A DNA stretch of 64,000 nt, from NCBI GenBank assembly GCA_946699065.1, contig CAMPDV010000210.1, forward strand, positions 248,001 through 312,000, written 5' to 3'. Of this stretch, positions 57,845 to 64,000 are shown one piece after another. Positions within the stretch are counted from its first letter, which is position 1; each line of letters begins with the position of its first letter. The notes under the pieces are model-generated. The model was not told the DNA's origin. It searched no databases and saw only the letters and a program-made list of their open reading frames with translations. The translations under genes and the position numbers were made by a program. This stretch comes from Loxodes magnus (Eukaryota > Ciliophora > Karyorelictea > Loxodida > Loxodidae).

Positions 57845-58331
57845 GTTGATCTCTCAGAAAGATACATTGATAAAGAGTAAATATTATGTATTTATAACAA
57901 AAAGAAAAATTTTAGCACGTCTTTGATTGCTAATGTTACAGATAAATTATATAAGAAAACAGTCTTCAGATTCAAGAAACATTATAAAATCTAAGCACAA
58001 ACATAAGTCTGAAAAGAAGGAAAGAATAAATATCAAATAAAAATGAAATTATTAAAAATTGAAAGAGATGTAGAATATAATCAACTTTTAATAAATTAAG
58101 AAACAAAAAAAAGTATTAGAAGAAATTGATCTTAAGATTAAAAAATTGGTCTAGAATGAAACAAAAACATTAACAAATAACTTGATTTTAAGAATAATTG
58201 AGCGAAAATTTAATCCATTAGTAATATGTGAATAAAGAAGACTTAAAATAATTATTTTTAATATGAACAAAGATTAAAGAAGAAGAGAAGCAAATCAATA
58301 AAAAATTAAAGTCAAATCAAAACACTAATGA
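57845..58331 (+). CDS. Basic coiled-coil-like ORF, unknown
   Basis: Reads LELISQKDTLIKSKYYVF, then SKHKHKSEKKERINIKQK, then KKVLEEIDLKIKKLVQNETK and IIERKFNPLVICEQRRLK, ending at TGA 58329-58331. Very rich in Lys. May be a further exon of the preceding gene. Confidence 0.4.
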
Positions 58332-60900
58332 AGGCCAAAGAGTTTAAGAAGGAGAGTGATATCATAAAAAATTATTTTATTAAGCTGAAAGGCAGACATT
58401 ATATAATATAATTTAATAATTTACTTTTTTTAAGATTTATGGATAATTTTTTGACAAAAAAGTGTTATAGAATTATTAGTTTTCACTTGATAAAAGTTTG
58501 ATTTATTTTAAGTTAAAATAAAATATTTTTAATAATAAATTTTATTCTAATAATATAAATAAAAATAGAATTAAATTATAAATAAAAAGAAATTCTAAAT
58601 TTTTTAAACCAAAAAAACAAAGAAAGGAAAAAATAAATTGAATAAAACTAAAAAGATAAAATATAATTAGATAAAAAGAGAGTAATAATAAAATAAAAAA
58701 AGTATTAAAATAATTAAGTTTTAAAGTAAAGGTTAAGATAAAATAAACGAATAAAAAAATTATAAAAAAGTGAAAATTAATTAATGAAAACTAAAACATT
58801 AAAATTGAAATTAAAATTAAAAAAAATAATAGTTTATGTTACAATTTAAAAATAAAAAAGCAAAATATCTAATTAAACAAAAGTAAATTAAAATGATGTT
58901 AAATAATTATAATTTAAAATTAAAGTAGAATTGAAATATATGTAATTATAAAAAATATGAATTGAATATATTAAAAGAAAAAGAAAATATTATTTTGAAA
59001 GAAATGGAATATTTATATGTAATCAAGTTAATTGAAATTTAAAATTTAAAATACTAAAAGAATTATTATTTAACTAATTAAAATTTAAATATCTTAAAAG
59101 TAGCAATAAAGAAATAATAAATTTTTTCTTAAAAATAAAAAAATTAAATTTTAAGCATTGTGTTATCTTTTGAATTTTTAATTCTTCATTTATTTTTGTT
59201 AATTTTAACTAGAAACTAAATACTTAAAAATAAAAAAATTGAAATATAAAATAAAAATCATAAGATATGCATAAAGAATATAAGTTCAATTTATAATCTA
59301 TATATTTAAGTTTTTATATTCAAACATAAGAAAACTGAATCATTTCTAAATTTAATGAAATATTTCTAATGCTTTAAAAAAATAACAATTTTTTTTTTAA
59401 TTTTAAGTTAATATGCATGAAAACAAAAAGAAAAAACGTCAAAAAACCGGTAAAACTTATTCAAAAAAAAGTTTAAAAAGTTCAAATTAAAAATTTTTTA
59501 AATTAAAACGAAAATTAAACTTGAGATGATAAATTTTAGGTTAATTTTTTAAAAGTAATTAAATAAAAAAACAAAAATTTTAAATTTTGAAAAAAATAAT
59601 AAAGTTTTTTATCTTAAAACTTAGAATTTTAATATGAAAACATTAAAAGAGAATAATTAATTTTTAATTGGAAAGCTTAAAAATATGATTTACCTTTAAA
59701 CGCGAGCTTAAAATAAACCGTTTTATTGAAATCTATAAAATTATTTAAAAAAGATTATTAAAAAATTTAATTAGATTAACTATTATTAGAGTTTATTATA
59801 AAAAGAATAATATCGAAAACATATTATCTAAAAATAAATATAATTTAAAAATAAATTCTTTTTGAATCTTTTTATATAAATGGATCTAAGATAAATAAAA
59901 AATAAAAATGCTTCAAAAAGATTTTATTTAATTTTAAATGTTCTCAAAACATTTAAAAATGATGAAATTTTATAATTACAATAAAAATGAAAAATTTGTT
60001 TCATACAATAAGAAATAAAAATTTACTTTTATGTTAATAAAATCATTTTGCAAACTAAAAAAGTTACTAATTTGCGTTAAAAAATATTAAATAAATTTAA
60101 TATTTATATACTATATTTTCCTAATAAATATTTTGCCTAATTTTTTATCACATTTTAATAATTTAAATCTAAGATAAAAATCAATATCTCAAGCTATTAA
60201 TAATACTTGTTTAGAGCCTATTTTCTATTCGTTAACTCTCTTGCATCATCATTATAAAATATTAATGCTATATTTATTCTTTTTATCCTTTATTTATTTT
60301 AGCATTCTCTTTTTTTATTTAATTTAATAGTTTATATTTTATTTATTTACTTTTTCATGCATTTTTAATTTTCAAAAAATATTAAAAAAATTGAAATTAA
60401 ATTGAAAAATCAAACAAAATTTGTATTTTATAAGTGTAGTATCATTTTAATATTTCATCAATTTTAGTTCTTAAATAATTCACTTTTTGTATTCCTTTTA
60501 ATTTTTAATTTTTAAAGCATCATTTTAAATAATTTTAGAGTTTTAAAAATAATTTATCTAAGCAAAAAAATTTAAAAGTAGAAGCGAACTAAACAAATGG
60601 AAAAATGTTTTCTAATATAATCTATCATGAAGCTTAATTTTGAAAAAAATCTATCAGTTGATCTTATTTAAATTATGTAATAATAGTATTTATGCTAATA
60701 AGGATCTAACTAAATTAAATACAAAACTGAAAAAATTATATTAATCATCTAATCATTGCTTTTGCAAAACATTATAACAAAAAAGGATTATATCTCTAAT
60801 ATTAAAATAATATAAAATAGTTATCATCAAGAAAGATTTTTAAATATTTCCTTAGAGTATGAGAGAAAGCTAGAAGCATTTTCTTTTATTACGTCTTAAA
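58332..60900. other. Extremely AT-rich gene-free stretch
   Basis: Almost only A and T in short runs with very few C or G. No frame with protein-like composition and no tandem period. Candidate spacer, origin or attachment region by composition only. Confidence 0.5.
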
Positions 60901-60929
60901 TTTAAATAAATCAATCTTCATAGTTAATT

Positions 60930-61720
60930 CAAGAAAAGAAGATAAAGAACGGAAAAGATATTAGACAAGCAACTCTTTCATCCACTATTCCAAGACAGGC
61001 TTGGAAAAATTATAAAACTGAAATATCTTTGGAATTCCAAAAATCAAAGGAGGAAGGGACCAGCATAAGAAAATTCACTAAAGCAAAGACTGGAGTGGTC
61101 TAACCACAGAAATAGTTCTTGGAATAGACTAGAAGTAGATTTGAATATGATTTTTCACTAAATAGATTTTCATAGAATTGTAAAGGGAATTAGAAAAACT
61201 CCAACATAAATCGATTTTTACGATACAGGTTAGATATACATGTACCCTTCAATAAATCAAAGAAGTAGTAGTATAAAGTTAAAATGGAAGTACTAATCCA
61301 AGATTTATAAATGATGCCAATATAAAGCGAAAAATACTTTATTAAACTAGAAAAGAAAAAAGAGTGAAGAAAATGGAATCAGTCTTACATTAAATGGAAT
61401 AATAATACCATAATGAGCAAGTAAACAATTTCAATGGAAATAGAAATAGTGTAAACGGGAGCAAATATTTTCAAGAAGAAATGTTACATCTGTAGTAGTA
61501 TACAACATCTTTAGAGAAACTGCAAACAAAGTAAGATAATCGGCAAGAAAATTTGGAAAAATCTTACTACCTTTTACCTAACAAACGATGGAAAATTAAG
61601 AAATTAGAAAAGTAAACAATAGATCTAGAGTAAACTTAGTGCTGAACTGGTTTTAAACTAGGGAATTAAGAGGCCTAATTGCTACTATGAAGAAAGAATT
61701 TTTTAATAGACATTTTTCCC
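60930..61720 (+). pseudogene. LINE ORF1 with intact CCHC knuckle
   Basis: Upstream part reads TSNSFIHYSKTGLEKLQN and KIKGGRDQHKKIHQSKDW. The knuckle KCYICSSIQHLQRNC lies at 61482-61523 with TAG as Gln. TFYLTNDGKLRNQKSKQ follows, the counterpart of the ITENGVY motif. A frame change lies upstream of the knuckle. Confidence 0.7.
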
Positions 61721-61869
61721 ATATAAAATATTTTAATTTGATTGGATAGTTACACTAAGCTAATCTTTCAGAATATTTAAATAATATAAAAAATTATATT
61801 ATTTATTTAGAATAAAATAGTCTTTATTTAAATTTAAAAGCATTATATTAAATAAATAAATTTGATTAT

Positions 61870-61902
61870 AGAGCGCGTAGCACCTCGTTGGTGCGCAGTT
61901 CT
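61870..61902 (-). repeat. LINE 3'-terminal hairpin, copy 8
   Basis: Minus-strand copy with GCGCACCAACGAGGTGC loop region and GCGCTCT arm, followed on the minus strand by ATAATCAAATTTATTTATTT. Its element body, if any, lies above 61905 and is not recognisable. Confidence 0.8.
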
Positions 61903-61905
61903 TTG

Positions 61906-63530
61906 TAATGAAATAGCATAAAACTATATTTTATAGATTGATTTCCTATTAAATAGAATTATTTAGCAAAATTATAATAAAATCTTCAAAAAATTAAAAT
62001 TTTAGAATGAATATTTTTTTTGAAATTAATAAATTTTTATATTCCTGTATAAACTTTTTATTTTTATAGTATCAGATGGTAATTTCTGAAAATCTTTTAT
62101 TTTAGATAACTTTTATTTTAGTATTTTTTTAACAGCATAAAATGCAAAATTAATATGTTAAAAATTAGGATATTATTTATTTTGCAGCGAATATATATTT
62201 TAATTACATTTAAATTTAAATCATATTAAAAATAATTTTGTAAAGCTATCTATAATCTTTTTTCCGTATTTTTAAAAGTAAAAAAAATTAATTTTAGATT
62301 TTTTGAGTTTCTAAATTGATAGAACTAGATTGAAGCTACATATACTTTTTATAATTTTTTAACTAAATTAATTTTTCTTTTTCTATATTCAAAAAAACTG
62401 TTCAGACATATAATAAAAATTGATTAAAGATGAATGAAAAAAAGTGATGTTTATTAAAGAATAACTTAACGCATTAAAAAATTTAATTTCTATTATTACG
62501 AATTCTTTTTAATTAAAAGCAAAAATTAATTTAACTATTAGTTATGCTAAAAAGCTAGCAAATCTTTTTCCGATTTTAAGTACTTAATTAGGAAATATAG
62601 ATTTTATAAAATATTTTATTATTAATAAAGATTTATTTCTATTTTCACTCAATCTCTTCAATTATTAGAATACAATTTTCACTAAAGTATACAATTTAAA
62701 ATTATCAAAATTAAATATAAAAAATATAATCCAATATTTTTTCTTACTCACATGTTTTATTTAAATCTTACCTTCCTTTATGCTTCTTAAAATTATATCT
62801 TCATTTTGATATTTAATTATAATTTTTTTATTTCCAAAATTCTATTAATTTGTATTCAATTAATTTATAATATTTTACTTAAATATTATTTCCTTTTTAG
62901 CATCTTTATTTATAAATTATAAAAATAATAATAAATTATAGTAGTTTCATTTCCAATAGGCTTGTCATTTTTTCATTTTTATCAACAATAAATTTTACTT
63001 TTTCTTTGATTTTCAATTTTAATGTTTTACTATACTCGAATTTTTTTCAATTTAACATCAATATAATTATTAATGCTAAGAAATCTTCTAGTCCTGCTTT
63101 AAACTTCTCTTTTTGCAAACTACTGCTTTTCCTTACATAAATTTAGATTGTCATAAGAATTTTTACAAATTTATATTCTTACCCTATTTGGATGTTTTTT
63201 CAGAATAGTGTTCAAGACATAGGTAAAAACTCGATAAAATGTCAATTGAAATCAGAAATTAAGAGCTTAAATCTAGCTTTTCCATATAATTATTTCCAAT
63301 GTTCAGAGCAAGCAAAAGGTTAAGTGAGTAGGAACTTAGGTTTTCTTTTTTGAGAACCATAATAATAAAAAAATATTAAAGCAAAAACTGTTTAGAATTT
63401 TACATTAATATAATACTTGGATGCAAAATATCTGAAGTTTAGCAATTAGTTAATAACTTTAAAGTTTAAATAATTATTATTAATTTACGTGGTGCCACTA
63501 TAGTAGAATCACCAAAATCAAACAGTTTTT
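61906..63530. other. AT-rich stretch, no gene supported
   Basis: No motif or repeat recognised; may contain the decayed body of the element ending at 61870. Confidence 0.35.
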
Positions 63531-64000
63531 TAAATATGCATTTCGAAAAAACTTGGATCTTCACTATTATGAGACTTAAATATTTTGAGATTTCTTTTCT
63601 TGATTAAATCTTATAGATCTAATACCAGTCATTTTCTGTTGAATTCATTAATTGTTTATAAGATATATGGAGCTTCTTTCCTTGCTTGAAGTATTTTTTC
63701 CATAAGGTAAATCTTCTTATATGCAATAATTCTTGAATAATTTTCCCATTATCTTTCTATTAATTTCTTTTTTTGTCTAAATTGGTAGTAACTCCTTTCT
63801 TTATGTCCTAACCACTTTTAATATCAGAATTTCGTTATTCTTTGGTAATAAATATATTTTGTATAAGCTGTTTTCTATTTCCTTTGGGTTTTTAAGTATT
63901 TAGGTTTGTTTCTTGTTCACAGATTCAAATATTTTAAACTTTCCTACGATTATCTATCTATAAAAATCTCCCTTAAATTGGCTACATTAATGGATTTAGA
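63531..64000 (-). CDS. Coding-like region cut by the window edge
   Basis: The minus strand reads KKGVTTNLDKKRNQQKDN, then ELLHIRRFTLWKKYFKQGKK and NSTENDWYQIYKIQSRKE. Balanced, basic composition over about 150 residues. No family recognised; the 5' end lies outside the window. Confidence 0.4.

Noticed and set aside
36248..60900. CRISPR array, tRNA or rRNA genes
   Set aside because: Looked for direct-repeat/spacer spacing and cloverleaf or rRNA motifs across the window; none could be supported.

Overview
The window reads as nuclear DNA of a ciliate in which all three standard stop codons are used as sense codons: TAA and TAG as glutamine, TGA as tryptophan, with TGA probably also the terminator. 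The proof is internal. A protein kinase fused to 24 MORN repeats (minus strand, 47024-49702) reads as one 892-residue frame with many in-frame TAA/TAG and about 20 in-frame TGA. TGA falls where tryptophan is expected: before MAPE in the activation segment, in subdomain IX, and at the MORN tryptophan where sister repeats carry TGG. This is the karyorelictean (Loxodes-like) or Condylostoma-type code. The DNA is very AT-rich, and host genes contain introns of only about 16-22 nt. A standard-code search misses almost every real gene here.

Layout. 0-9 kb: remains of non-LTR (LINE-like) retrotransposons, including two reverse transcriptase (RT) remnants and an ORF1 split by a nested insertion. 9-15 kb: AT-rich with faint coding blocks. 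15-18.2 kb: a minus-strand RT ORF with an 0.8-kb ATT tract at its 3' side. 18.7-21.5 kb: a decayed minus-strand locus paralogous to the gene at 39-41.5 kb. 21.8-23.8 kb: LINE ends and ORF1 fragments. 23.8-25.7 kb: a membrane protein gene. 25.8-28.1 kb: decayed MORN DNA and a coiled-coil ORF. 28.3-31.7 kb: a duplicated unit and small ORFs. 31.8-33.5 kb: a decayed kinase-MORN copy. 33.6-41.5 kb: host genes (tail-anchored protein, kelch-like protein, coiled-coil protein with beta-sandwich-like repeats) with an ORF1 remnant between. 42.7-45.4 kb: ORF1 pieces and a LINE 3' end. 47.0-49.7 kb: kinase-MORN gene. 50-55.5 kb: ORF1 copies and a complete small retroelement with target-site duplications. 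55.5-58.3 kb: further coding blocks. 58.4-60.9 kb: extremely AT-rich. 60.9-64 kb: ORF1, a LINE end and a partial ORF.

The mobile part forms one recurring system. ORF1 proteins have a coiled coil, a CCHC zinc knuckle and a C-terminal NGVY-like motif. ORF2 proteins have an RT with W(A/G)DD at the catalytic site and a C-terminal C-x-C...H-x4-C motif. A roughly 34-nt hairpin followed by ATAATC and ATTT repeats occurs eight times on both strands, four times beside recognisable ORF 3' ends; it looks like the shared RNA end recognised by the RT. Two copies of an ORF1-only element with clear target-site duplications show that ORF2-less units were mobilised.

Limits: with no frame ever closed, open frames mean little. 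Calls rest on motifs, copy comparison and composition read by eye; ends of most fragments are approximate.
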